Part shown: piece by piece, positions 47,143 through 59,960 of the stretch
Layout: each line of letters starts with the position of its first letter
Numbering within the stretch: position 1 is the first letter of the stretch
NCBI GenBank assembly: GCA_000149265.1
Contig: CH003028.1
Location: 233,837-297,836, forward strand
DNA from: Ciona savignyi
Taxonomy: Eukaryota; Chordata; Ascidiacea; Phlebobranchia; Cionidae
Length of the DNA: 64,000 nt
Reading direction: 5' to 3'
Made by a program: the position numbers and the translations under genes
The notes under the pieces: generated by a model
What the model saw: the letters and a program-made list of their open reading frames with translations, nothing else
The model's database searches: none
Told to the model about the DNA's origin: nothing

Positions 47143-50100
47143 ATGAACCGAAGTGTGAAACTGCGAGTCCGCGAATTGCACGCCCACGTGACATGCTTCT
47201 TGTGTGAAGGTTATTTCATCGACGCAACAACCATCATAGAGTGTTTGCACTCCTGTAAGATGTGCTATTGCTTTTATAGAATAACAATAATACTTACTCA
47301 TGCAGTTGGTTCACGTAACAACCATATGTCCACGAGTGTTAAGAGTTTATATACTCTGGGCATATGCATTAATGAATTAAAATTGAGTACTTTAATATTA
47401 CAAAAAAATTCTTTAAAAAAGCTATACCCCCACCTGCTTCTTTTAAGAATCATTTTAATGCACTTCTTCTTGGGATTTTGGGTATTTCAGTAAAGCCTAC
47501 ATTATTTTATTTTTCGCTATTTAGTAAAGTCCACGTAAAGCCTACTTTGTCATATAGATAAATGTTTTATTTTTACTTTTCAGTTTGTCGAACGTGCATC
47601 GTCCGCTATTTGGACAACCGGCGGTGTTGTCCAGTATGTCGGGTTCAAGTCCACAAAACCCGGCCCTTGTTGAACATTCGAAGTGATCAAACTTTACAAG
47701 ACATTGTCTACAAACTTGTCCCAGGCCTTCTGGGCGACGAAATGAAAAGAAGGAGGCGATTTTGGAAGGATAACCCAGAGCAGAGAAAAGATTTTGGTAT
47801 GGTGGTTTTTCTTACCGAGTTGTGGAGGTCTAAATAACCAGATTTGTACTTTAACTTTTTATTTTCGAAAAAAATAGACAAATGCTCATAACCTAAGCGG
47901 TAACGGAAACTTAATTCAGATAAGTAATAAGCATCAGATAACACATTTGCGTCAGTTCTTTCGCTGAAATGGTAAATAAACTGGCAAAGTTTAGTTACGT
48001 AAGAATCGACTTCGCGTTTTAATGATGTTTATTTATAGACGAAATACGTAGTTCGTCGCAATTGACCGGTGGTGCAACTATAAATGTTTTTTTGCCGGGC
48101 TAAGTTTCGAATATGATGGGCTCGTAACTCGGACCGTTTTTTTTTTTTTTATAGGAATCATGATATGTATAGGTCGAGTTAAAAATTCGGCCACACAACC
48201 ATATAACTAAATATATAGTTCAAACTTTCTTTTGATAACTAAAGCTTCTTTACCCCATCACGTGATAATCATATGAAAGTTATAATTTTTGTTAAAAACA
48301 CAGCTTTGTGGAGGGAATTAACGCCGGAAGAGTTGGGAGACGCTGACCAAACCGACGCGGCCGCGTTCTCCTGTAAAATCACCCTTGTCATTGAACCAGT
48401 GAAGAGGTGAGGACGTTTTTATGCTGTCTTCTTTACTGAGGTGTTTGCTCTAGACGCCTAGAGAGTAAAAGCGGCAGTTATGTCTTCGCCACAGGTATGA
48501 ACACCGAACAGTCCGCTAGGAGGCAGCAATCTCAATAATTTTTTAGTGTTGGTCATTCCTGCCATTTAAAACAATTAAGCGATACCCGATACTGCTAAGA
48601 ATGCTCTTTGGATTTGCAAGATAGTTTGAGCAAATAAAAACATGAAGCTAATATAACACTTTCCATATTAGTCGTTTCGTAATAATTCCAACGTCTCTAA
48701 GTAAAACTGTCTTATTGGCGTTATGTGTTTTTGCTTTATACACAAATATACGCTCAATGCCTTTCTTATCCAAGAACAAAAGCATTGGGTTTCAATCGCA
48801 CAGCTCTAATATTCAAACCCCCTACCCGGATGAGTATTCGTACATGGTGTGTGTCGGCTTTTCGTGCAAAGCACAGCACCTTTCGAAGTGTTCAGTATAT
48901 TTCATTAAAATAAACTGCGTTCGTTTGTTTTGTTAGGAAATTTTGAGTATGGCGTTTGAGTATCGGAAGCCTTGTGAGGGCCTCTTCTCTGTCTTAATCG
49001 TTCAGAGAAATTTGGTGGTACTTAGAGCATATGATACTAACACATGCCAAATCGTATATGGGAAATGTGTGTTTAAGTTCACGTTTGCCTTACCTTTCAC
49101 TAATACGCATGCATAATTTAAACTTAAAGCATCCAGAACAATTCCTTGTCTGATTCGTGTATCAACAATCCTCAGAACTACATTGATCGACTTTCACGGT
49201 AGCGACACCGAAACCAATAAATAATTCGCTGTCTATGAGAAGTTTTGGGAGTGTGTTTTTTTCATTATAATTCAAAAGAATCAAATTATGTTTTCGATAC
49301 ATCTAGATAAAGCCGATTTCTTGTATAGGCTGCTTGCAATTCTCAGCAGACCCGTGAACGTTCGCGGGTAGTTCAGTAGGTTTAAACGTCGACGTTTCCA
49401 TCGTTAAAATAGACATTCTACCGCCAACGCAATAAGGTTACTTAGGTTCGCGTACATTACATTAATTCTAACTACAATATATTCTAACTACGATATAATT
49501 GGCCACTCAGAAGAATTCGGAAAGCCGACGAGTTTCGGGATTGGACGGAGATAGATTGCAACTTGAGCAAGCGATACCTGCGAACTTCCCAAGACCTCAC
49601 TGTCGGGCATTTGCACAAATTCATTCGTGCCAAACTGAATGAGCCAAGTTCTACTGAGGTAGGTTGATAATGAACTAAGCAAACGACATGCTATTTGTGT
49701 TTTATCCCAGTGAATGAAAAAACTGGGGGGGAAGTCACACGGGCAATCGTCAGATTTCAAAAATTATCACACGGGTAATCTTCACATAACCTTGTGCCCA
49801 CCATCGGATTACCTATGATTTATTGCAGTGTATTATTAAGACTTTACTTTAGTTTTAGTAGTTGGTTCAAACCAAAGAATACACCCGACAAGCCAGCGAC
49901 CAGTTTTTAACCTACAACCCTTCGGCTCAAATGCGACGCACTTTATTTGGTTATAACTGACTCTGAGGCTATTGGGCCAGATAAACTTATTCGCATTTGA
50001 CTAACGGCCACATGTTTTATTGTTCAAAACCCCCACATGCGTTGTTGGGCGAAACTTTTGAAAGGGCGGGGAAAAGACCAATTTACGGACATTGCTTAAA

Positions 50101-53100
50101 CCGGAATAAATGAATCATTGTTTTTAGTCTTTAAACAAATACAGTAACTTAATGCTCCGATTGTGTGCCTGTTTTTTATACAAGTTTCCATCCGGATGGT
50201 GACATTATTGCCCTGCTATCCTATATGACTTTTTTTACCTAAGTCCGTTGTTTAACTTGATCGCATACACATTTAATGATTTCAATTTTACAAATTAGCA
50301 GTAATATTTTGAAAAAAACGATGTTTTCTTATGTTTAATAAATTACAATTAGTAACAAAAATATTAGATAAATATTTGATTCGAGTTTAACTTTTTACAG
50401 GTTTTGTTCCTATGTGGGGACAACGTTCTACCACGAAACTATACCTTATCCGACGTTCGAGATACATTCTCATCGCCCACGGTAAGTGCAGTGGATGCTG
50501 CTGCGTTACGGTATACTCGGTCGGTTTGATGTTTAAAAATTCTATGTTTGCAGGATAACAATCTCCATTTGTGCTATTGCGTCTTTTATCCGCGGTCTTT
50601 GAAACGAAAACTGCAGCCGGTCGTTCCTGTTAAGGGAAAAGCGGAGCCGGATGCGAAATGCCGTAAGGTCGTGGCGAAGAAGTCGACTTTTAAAAAGCAA
50701 TCGGCTACCCCCCAGCTCAAAGCATTTTTTATCAAAAACATTTCACCACCAAGTGCGGAGAAGCCGAAGCTGTCCCTGAAGTGCGTGACCGAATGGCAGA
50801 GGCAGGATGCAGACGAAAGGCAAAGGGAAGCGAAAGAAAAAAAGTTAGTTGAACAGGTCGCTGCTCGAGACACGACAGCTAAACTTCCTCTTTTTGAAAT
50901 GTTGCAACTGACAACAATGCACCGAGCAGCGCAGTTAAAACGTGCAGCTATCCGGAAACTGGCAATTCAGAAGCGTGAAAAAGAGCGGAGTACCAGCATT
51001 TCGTCCTTGCCGGATCACAAACCTACCCCGCAACGCAAAACAGAAACTAAAGTTGAATACGTGAAGCCTAAACCACTCAACGCGGAGACTAACTACGCAG
51101 AAAAAGTAAACTCAACTCCACAGAAACCAGAGTGCATCAGTTCGTTCAATTCATCGCAGGCTCGACCCTGGAATAAACAGAACAGCGCCAAAGCACGTCC
51201 AAATAAAGTGAAATGTTATTCAGTCCTCACCATCCCTGTCGACGAAGCGGTCCGGAGTAAACCACCGACTCCCGTTGTCGACCCCCTGCGCCCATCGCCT
51301 GTATTGAAGCGGGGATCGAACGAACCCGTGCAAACCTCCCTCCCGTCGAAAATTAAGCCGTTTGTACAGCGAACAGCGACAAACGACGTTCCTGTTATAA
51401 ATGCCGACGAGGTGGGGTCGTCAAAAGACCGTGTGCAAAACAGGCAGCTGGAGCAGCAGCAACGTAACCGTAGAAAAACGCCAAACCCCGTCCACCACGC
51501 CAACACCAACTCCAGCAACCACCAGAATCCGCCCAGTCACATCACCCTGCAGAGATTCGATACAACGAGACAGCAGCTTCCTGCAGCGCAGACGCCAACA
51601 AGCGCAACGGATACACAATCAAACTTCGAAACCATACGCATACAATCACCGAACAGCGGAAAGTTTATACTTCTGTCAACGGAAGCAATTAAGGACAGAA
51701 ATCCGGCTCAAACCATCGCTCTCCAACTGCCTACCCCAAATCAACCGCCAAGGTCGTCTGTTTCCAGCGCCCCACTTGTGCCGAGTCAACGACCAATGCC
51801 TGAATTGGTCAGGAGTGCCGGCCAGAGCGGCCAGTTACAAAGTAGGATTAACGCACAAGCACACAGAACAGCATTGGACGCTGTTCGCAACACAATGGGA
51901 AAGGTATTATTTCGCGCTGATTTACCCCGTCAAGTACAGCAGAAACGTCTCATTTTGCCCAAAAACATGTCATCTCCTAACACAGGACTCGGCAATATTC
52001 CGATTCGCGTACCGAACAGCCAAACGCGAAATATTTTCCAAAATGAGCAGGTTATATACCCAATGAATAAGCCGATTTCTTCGGCGCCATGTTCTAGTAC
52101 AACCAGAGCTCCAGTTCGTACCTCAAGCCAGAACAGTAATACAAATTCGCTGTGCATCGACGAGCTCGAGCAGCTTAAAAAGCTTCGCGAGCATCAGGAC
52201 TTCTTGAACAAGCTAACCGAGGCCGCCGCTGCCAGTAATCAATTGGCGAATCGGAAAAAGCCAACGGCGGTGAGCGAAACGGTAGCCCAGCTCCTGCAAA
52301 GTCAATCTAACTCGAATTTCCGCATAAAAAAGCAGCCATCTATCCAAGACTCCAGGGAGAGGACGAACTTACAAGCTCAAACCAGCGTTGTTTCCAGTCA
52401 GACGTCAAACCTCATCGACCTGAACCAGCAACGCTTTAATAAAATGAAACCGATCCCGCAACGAGATTTTGAAAAAATCAATTCCACGTCGATAAGACGC
52501 AGAATTGTAAACGAAAAACAACCGACCATGCACCCACGTTTCCCCAATAACGTAGGAAACATACGACCCTTGCCAAGGCCTACCGATGGTTCACAAAATA
52601 ACAAACAGATGCAGTTTACGCGAGTGGTAAGAGGTGGGACGATATCGGCGCCTCGGCAACCTTCCGCTAAAAGCTTACTTCTCCAATCTCGCGGTCAAGA
52701 ACGCGGTGTTGTCAGACCTGTTAGACCCGAAAATCAGCGACGCCCATACAACCCATCGCCCATGGTGCCGAACACAAACAACTCCAGGTTCCACCAGCAG
52801 TCACGACCTCCAATCTACCAGCACCTTTCAACGCCGCCAGCACAGCGCTTCTTTCAAAGAAAGCCAAGCCCGACACAGCCACCGCAACTTCTACAGACGC
52901 GATCTCGACTGGCAACCGTTCCAGCCCGTCACCCTGTTAACACAAACTCACCTATCCCGATACCGAGGCCAATACCCAGCATCATTCGTCGCTCACTCGA
53001 AAAAACGAACCCACAGTGGCGGCCCGGCCGACCAAACCAACCACCCCCTGAGCGTAAATCATTCCCCAAGCCCGCGCACATACGACCCCGTTCCGCGTCG

Positions 53101-53424
53101 CATGAAATTGCCGCCCCGGCCCCAACCCCTCCCGCCGGAACGAAGAGTCCGTGGTCAACGCGCGGATACCCCCTCCCAGATATTTTCCCTGCCTACTCCA
53201 CCGAGTTCGTGTCGCGGTCCGATGCTAACAAGCCACCCCCAGCCCACCAACAACCAACATCTACAAATTTTAATTTGTCACGCTCTTCCCGAGCAAATAC
53301 ATCGTCCCCGTGCGACATGCAGCCGCTAGAACTGACGAAAAAGTCATCTACCTGTACCGTCCAACCCAACAATATTGTTAAAAACGCGAGCGATCAACCG
53401 CTATGTCTTGTCGTCAAGAAATAA
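47143..53424 (+). CDS. Polycomb RING finger protein of BMI1/PCGF2/PCGF4 class with giant C-terminal tail
   Basis: Exons 47143-47254, 47584-47796, 48304-48406, 49511-49658, 50401-50481 and 50554-53424 join with matching phases; ~1175 aa. The C3HC4 RING uses C18, C21, C34, H36, C39, C42, C53 and C56. [16 protein letters not shown] and [20 protein letters not shown] point to the BMI1/MEL18 branch. A RAWUL domain (about 130-235) spans exons 3-6: [20 protein letters not shown], then [20 protein letters not shown]. In PRC1 the RING pairs with RING1/2 to ubiquitinate H2A, and RAWUL binds PHC-type partners. Residues ~236-1175, nearly all one exon, are rich in P, Q, N, S, R and K with few hydrophobics, hence probably disordered and basic. 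One helical patch ([20 protein letters not shown]) stands out. Vertebrate BMI1 is ~326 aa; Drosophila Psc has a comparable long tail. The last 33 residues carry PLELTKK and end QPLCLVVKK. Confidence 0.9.
49686..49960 (+). repeat. Worn SINE-like repeat in an intron of the Polycomb gene
   Basis: Recognisable blocks include CCAGTGAATGAAAAAACTGG, CACACGGGCAATCGTCAGAT and a GACAAGCCAGCGACCAGTTT block. The first part is internally duplicated. Confidence 0.5.
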
Positions 53425-54514
53425 CCAATTTTCCGCTGTTACACGGTGCTTTGCGTATATTTGATGCTCGTACTTTATATAGTTCTTCATTCGAATTTAC
53501 TCCGAAATTTTTGGCAATTACAATGCTGTTCATAATGGGGAATCACAAAGGGAAGGGGGGAGAAAGATAAGAGTGAATGGAAGTAGTTAAAGTGGAAGTA
53601 ATTATAATCCTGAAAAAGTGGAAAGTAATAATCCTGCCCCCAACACTAATCTCACTCAAATAACTAACCATAACTCTAACCACAATACTAAACACGTCCC
53701 GCTTATCTTCATTTTATTGTGCAGTTTTCTTCTTTCCCCATTCCCCTCCTTCCCGCCTTTTAGTATAAATGTTTACCTTATTGTCAACTGCTTAGTTGTC
53801 CTACGTGGATTTTAAAGTTAGTGGTGACAATTGACTAGAGTAAAAGTTCAATGTAAAATCGACCATACGTTTGAGAATGTTTCTTCATAAAATGACGCCA
53901 TCTATTATTTTCTGCTACACTGTACGGCAATCTCCAGTTTAACAAGCTTTACCAATACTTACTATATGGGAAGGCTTCTTTAACTTGTCTTCCAAGTTTA
54001 TTTGAAATATCGGCAATATGACTGTACCATTATAACCTTTTTCACAAACCGTAATTAACATTCTTGTTAAACTTTATCACAAGTTGGTTGAGTGCAAATA
54101 AATTTTAGACCTCGTTAAATATTCGCAAAACCTTTGTGCGCCTTTGTTTGTTATTCCGATAATTTTGTAGCGAGTGATTGCGTAGCGTATATGCCGCTAT
54201 TATGTAATATTACTAGTCCTGCCAAACTATTGAAAACCCCGCTTGCCGTAGCGCGAAAGCTAATCAATATGTAGGTCGGTTCCTTCGGGGAAAACTAAAA
54301 AGAGGTAAAAGCGAAGGGCGGGAAGAAGGGAAACCACACTTAAATGAAGATTATGGCATTATACTTAGTTTTAAACGTGGGGTTGGAATTAGGGTTAGTT
54401 TTGGGGTTTAGATTAGTGTTTAGTTTAAATTCATTTCCATAGTTTTGGTGAGCAGTTACCCTCATTCCCGCTTTTCCTCCGTTTAGTGTTGCCCGTTCCT
54501 TCTGCTGATAACGC

Positions 54515-54625
54515 GTCGAGATTTTCGCCGAACGGTGGCGGGCTCGAAACCTGTCGATATACTTGCCTGTTCCCTTGGGCAATGCACTTAGAGGATGTTT
54601 CCTGTGTACGAAAAAAATTGGAGCA
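54515..54625 (-). repeat. SINE-like repeat fragment
   Basis: On the minus strand it carries the TAAGTGCATTGCCCAAGG block followed by a GTTTCGAGCC B-box-like stretch. Confidence 0.4.
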
Positions 54626-55584
54626 AAAGCTTTATTGAATTTACCACACGGCAGAAATTCGCATAGGCGTAATTTCACGAGGTGACAACAGTGACTTGTC
54701 ATTTAGGTCACGTCAGACAATATCAACTGTATTTACCACCTTACTTTTTACACATTGAAGTTTTAAATAGCAGAAGATCTGCATTTACCGAGTTAAGCCA
54801 ATTTTAACGTATAAGCTGCTGATTCTCTTATTTTTTTACTTGCTAGAACTGGTTAAAGGTAAATATCGTCTTACCGCCACCCTAGTTTGGCTTGCGAGAG
54901 AAAAATTACCTCCAAATGGTAGTTCGAAAATGACGTCGCGGGTACGTTCTGAGTTTTCTAATAACTATGATAAAACATGGTTACCAGTCATCATATAGTA
55001 TAGCCGTGTATTTATCCTTCAATGTGGATTTGCCAAGATATACATGCCACGTCCATTCATGCTTTGTTTGTTTTCTTACCTTAAACTCAGGAGCATATAA
55101 ACCTTAAAAAAACTTCTGCAAAAATAATTTTCGTAAGTGCCTATACAATTTACAATTGTGCGTTTAAATATTTATTTGGTCAGATACCCACAAAACCAAT
55201 TTTATTTTTTTTTATAAAACGTAAAATACAAAGCGGAAGGTCTTAAACCGGCAGTAAGTTTCTTGGAAAATATTTTGCTGCGAAATACGTCAGCTGGAGT
55301 AACTAATAAATTCGTATTTCGCGACGACATTGTGAAACTATAGATTGTCATAAATTGTAGTATTGCGGCAAATAATATGATAATGTTTAAATGTCGGTGA
55401 AAATTGCACTGGCTCACTGAGTATTACCACAAACTGTTATACAGAATATCGGGTTGCCCACACTGTCAGATTGTAATTGTAGCTAATACTGTTTGGTTTA
55501 GGTAATCAAGGTTAATTAAAATTTTTACCTGCTTAATTTTTTAACCTAATTGACCAGCAACCGATTAACCGGGCTAAGATCCGA

Positions 55585-55648
55585 AAAAATAACGTGCGTA
55601 AAAGAAAAAAATACCGTGCGTAAAAGAAAAAAATACCGTGCGTAAAAA
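55585..55648. repeat. 22-bp minisatellite, about three copies
   Basis: Unit ATACCGTGCGTAAAAGAAAA(AA), nearly identical between copies. Confidence 0.9.
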
Positions 55649-57508
55649 GCGTCTACGAAACGCTTCACACAATTTCTGTTTTAATTTTTTTTTTACCAAG
55701 ACCTTGAGATGGTTAAAGATATTTTGCTTTCTTTAGGATTAGATGACAAATATATACATTATAAAAAAATCCAATAATTTTTGTTCAATGGGTTAAAGCG
55801 TTAAACAATATCCAAATATATAAACATTTTTTCAGCTACTGTCAAGCTTTAATTTTTTTATAAGTATGAAGTTTTAATTGTTTAAATATAGGAAGGAATT
55901 AGTAGCCTAATAAATCACTGATTTTTAATTAAAACAGACGGCCCTACCTGTTCATTTTAATTCCAATTTTCTTTCTTGAATAGCAATTAGGAAACTTTGG
56001 TCACAGATCCACTGCTCAATGTTTATTTATCTGCGGCATAACAAAGAAAAATATTCAAAATCAATAACCCAGGTAAAATTAACCATTCGTTTCGCAATTT
56101 AAAAAATACTTAATAAAATTGCAAAATTAAAAAAAACATTAGGAGTTTTATAATAGTTGACCAAACTATAAAAGTGGTTGAGCAATTTGTCTCCCTTTTC
56201 TTTCTTATACAAATTCACCTCAAAAAATGCCGTCTCTAAAATTCCCCCAGTAAAAAAAACCTAAGAATTTTTCACACCTTGAAATTGAAGCTGGGATCTC
56301 CGACCAAAACTCAAAGCCCGCCAAACTGTTGTTTTTAATTTGGTACCGTTTTGTACATTGGTCGCTTTCCCCCCACATAACAGACAGGCAAAAAACAATT
56401 ATTTCTCTTATTTTACAAAGCTTTGCTCCGCTATGACAAAACTGAACAGATAAGTAAGAAACACTGTCGTGATGCCTTGCTTTGTGGAATCACCACCATT
56501 GTTACCCAGCAAAATACCCACTAAACACTCGACTCGCCAAAGTACGTACGTTAGATACGGCGGCGCACGGCGATTAATTTAATTTGTTGTGCGCCTTCTG
56601 TTGGAATCGACATGCCTACAATTTAAAGGAGCTTTTAACCTGTTAAATGTGTTATGCAACCGCACTTGATATTTTAGTTCACAATTTCCCTAGACATTAG
56701 TAGGCCTACCTAGGCTACTCAAGTTTCTACACATGACTTTTACTGGTATATATATATATACGCTTTCCATAAAAATTAACTGTTTTGTTTCGGTAACTCG
56801 AAACGCTTCCTTAGCTATCAAAAAATACCGTGACCATTTTTACCACTTTTTTTAACCTCTTTTCAGCTTTTAAGATAGGTGTAATAAATGACGCCGGGTT
56901 TGATCGCTGGTATTAAATCAAGAAACTAGGGAAATTATTTGCCCGCCGTTACACAACATTATTGAGAAGACGTGTGATAAAGAGTTTCAATGTATAAATT
57001 ATATTTTTGTTTGCTTTTGATTAAAAAGTCTAAAAATTTGGGCTTAAAAGCACGACATAGATATTTACATCAATAACAAATAGTTATGATGTCTATGGAA
57101 ATCCCTATACAGTTTGCTGTTATGGTTGATTGTTGTTGACCAATATTTTCAAAATTCAGTTACCGGTATGTATTTTTATTGTTTTTTCATATAGTGGCGT
57201 TTTTACAGCCTTAAGTGAAAATATAGATGTAATTTGATGATTTTATAGACAGTTGTTTTATTCATTCCGTTTAAGACCGAGTCGTTAGCTAAATCGGCAA
57301 GAGTGTCGCCGATAGCTAGAAGACGGATTGTCTTTGGATAAACATAAATAGCATATGTTAATAGACCTATTTAACTATTTTAATTGCTGAGTATTTTACT
57401 CCACTGGTAAGACCAACCTTAAAATCGAATGATATATTTTAGTTTTCTTCTATTTTAGTGAAATTAGTTAGATTTGTAAAGGAAAGGTTAAAAAAATCCG
57501 AGGTTACC

Positions 57509-59518
57509 ATGCCACGTGAAATTGTTACCCTGCAAATTGGGCAATGTGGAAATCAAATTGGATTCGAATATTGGAAACAACTATGTGAAGAGCATGGAAT
57601 ACGTCCTGATGGTATTCTACAGGATTTTGCAAGCGATGTAACCGACAGAAAGGATGTGTTCTTCTACCAAGCAGATGATGATCACTACATTCCCAGAGCA
57701 GTGTTGGTGGATCTGGAGCCACGGGTAGTCAATTCGATCTTGAATTCCCCGTATTCGAATCTGTACAACCCAGAGAATATTTACCTGTCGGAGCACGGGG
57801 GAGGCGCCGGAAACAACTGGGCGGCTGGTTTCCATGCTGGGGAGAAGATTCATGAAGAACTGTTTGACATAATTGACAGAGAAGCGGACGGTTCTGATAA
57901 CTTGGAAGGTTTCATGCTTTGCCACTCCACAGCTGGTGGCACTGGGTCTGGATTAGGCTCATATATGCTTGAACGTCTGAACGACCGATACCCCAAAAAA
58001 TTGATTCAAACTTACAGCGTGTTTCCGAACCAGGATGAAGTGTCTGACGTCGTTGTGCAACCTTACAACACTATGCTGACATTGAAGAGACTTACCCTCC
58101 ATGCAGATGCCACTGTTGTATTAGACAACACTGCTTTGAATACAATCGCAACTGAAAGACTTCATATACAGAACCCATCGTTTTCGCAAATCAATAAAAT
58201 GGTGTCAACCATAATGTCAGCAAGCACTGCTACCCTAAGATATCCAGGTTACATGAATAATGATCTGATTGGGCTTGTGGCATCACTCATTCCAACTCCA
58301 AGGTGAAATTTTGAAGTTCGATATGCTTAACACTGTTACATTCTTTGACTCAACGGAACATTTAAAAATAAACAGATATATGTAAAAGTAGAATACCCTT
58401 ATCCAGAGTTATAGAAAAATAAAGGCCAATATAACAAGAGTAAAATTAACAGAGGAGTTTCCGAACCTCATGTGTGTGTCTGTCGTATCTAAAAACAACC
58501 TGTATATTTTGTTGATTCCATTAATTAACTGGGTTCAATATCCACTAAGTGCCTTGTTTTAGGTTTCAAGTCACAAACGACTAGCTCACGACTGGTTTTG
58601 ATCCCACAAACTGCCGACTGAATGCCCAAACTGCTACCACTTGAGGTTTTACTGGGTCATTGTTTCTATTTTTGCTCTTGTTTCTATTTAGGATGCATCT
58701 TATGATTTGGTTTTTCTTTGGATAGATTTACTGTTTTTTTTCTTTTTTTACAAATTAGTCTTTTAACTATTATTCGGCAACAAATAAATAAAATAAACTT
58801 AATTAAACTCCTAATATTTATGAACCTTTCCCAGACTGCATTTTCTGATGACTGGTTATACTCCTCTTGTGACCGACCAAGCTCTGACATCAGTTCGTAA
58901 AACCACTGTCCTTGACGTCATGCGTCGGCTGTTGCAGCCTAAGAACATGATGGTTTTCACTGGGCGGGAGCGCATGAACCAACATTGCTTCATCTCCATA
59001 CTCAACATAATACAGGGTGAAATTGACCCAACTCAAGTCCACAAAAGCTTGCAGAGAATACGAGAGCGCAAATTGGCACAGTTTATTCCGTGGGGACCGG
59101 CTAGTATCCAGGTACATCATATTGCTTTGAGTGTTATTTTATCTGATTGCTAATGCTTGACCTAGAGCTAACTTTACTAATTTATCCATAACCAATTGTA
59201 TTTGACTGACTTTACTTACTTACCCATCCACAGGTTGCGCTGTCAAGAAAATCACCTTATGTTCCATCTGCCCATAGAGTGAGTGGTTTAATGCTGGCAA
59301 ATCATACAAGCATTAGTGCCTTGTTCAAGCGAGCTTCAAGGCAATTTGACAAGCTGCGAAAAAGAGAAGCCTTCCTTGAACAGTTCCGCAAAGAAGAAAT
59401 GTTCGCAGAGAACCTTGATGAAATGGACGCATCGAGAGAGATTGTCCAGCAGCTCACAGATGAATATGAGGCGGCTGCCACTCCAGACTATCTAACTTGG
59501 GGAGAAAAAGCTCAGTGA
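57509..59518 (+). CDS. TUBG1: Gamma-tubulin
   Basis: Exons 57509-58302, 58835-59111 and 59234-59518 join in phases 2 and 0 and give 451 aa, the usual length of animal gamma-tubulin. The protein opens [18 protein letters not shown], and the tubulin GTP loop GGTGSGLGS lies near residue 142. Gamma-specific stretches include [18 protein letters not shown] and [20 protein letters not shown], the latter near the C terminus. There is no acidic E-rich tail, as expected for gamma. It forms the gamma-tubulin ring complex with GCP proteins and nucleates microtubules at centrosomes. The ATG at 57509 is chosen over an upstream in-frame GTG because it matches the family start. The next gene follows 442 bp downstream on the same strand. 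Whether the locus is one of several paralogs cannot be told here. Confidence 0.97.
58530..58645 (+). repeat. SINE-like repeat fragment in gamma-tubulin intron 1
   Basis: Carries the ACTAAGTGCCTTG block and CACAAACGACTAGCTCACGA, like the right half of the dispersed family. Confidence 0.45.
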
Positions 59519-59960
59519 CTTCCTTGAATACAGAGGAATCAAAGTTGTCCTTTATTAGCGCTGCTGTTACACTCCCAAAAGCCCAAATTTTAAATGATTA
59601 ATGACAAAATTTGTGGTTTAGAGTGGTAGACCAATCATAGACAAGGCAAAGATTAAAGTTTCCAGTTCCTAGATGTTTCTATAAAGTTCTACTATTATCA
59701 TTTAAGTTGCTTATAAGAGACCTTTAACTACAAGCTTCTTAAACAGTTCAAAATTTACAGACATCAAACTTTCCTTGCCAAAATTCAAAAATATTTTCAC
59801 TGCTATTTTGTATCTGCATCAACTTTCACTTAATGAACTTTAAATTTGGCTCCTAACTATCTGGTTCACCAAATTAGCTGGCTGCTTTTTGCCGATACCT
59901 GTGTTGTAGCAAAAACGATTTTTTCCATTTTTTAGGATTTTGTAGAATTTAGGAGGTATC

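Larger units (their letters stand above)
53425..57508. other. Intergenic region between the Polycomb and gamma-tubulin genes
   Basis: No gene was found. It contains an inverted pair of related repeats with AACCCTAA-like degenerate stretches (53.63-53.78 and 54.30-54.48 kb), a SINE-like fragment at 54.52-54.62 kb and a 22-bp minisatellite. The sequence just before 57459 (CTATTTTAG) may be a splice or trans-splice acceptor for the next gene. Confidence 0.45.

Noticed and set aside
51401..53329. Long overlapping open frames of 221 and 231 codons on the plus strand
   Set aside because: Shadows of the 2.87-kb Polycomb exon in other frames; its biased, GC-richer codons keep alternative frames open.
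57285..57345. tRNA-like stretch TTAGCTAAATCGGCAAGAG near gamma-tubulin
   Set aside because: Resembles a D arm only; no anticodon arm, T arm or acceptor pairing could be built.
57458..57508. Upstream in-frame extension of gamma-tubulin (17 codons)
   Set aside because: It starts with GTG, not ATG, and a likely acceptor AG lies at its beginning; MPREIV is the conserved family start.
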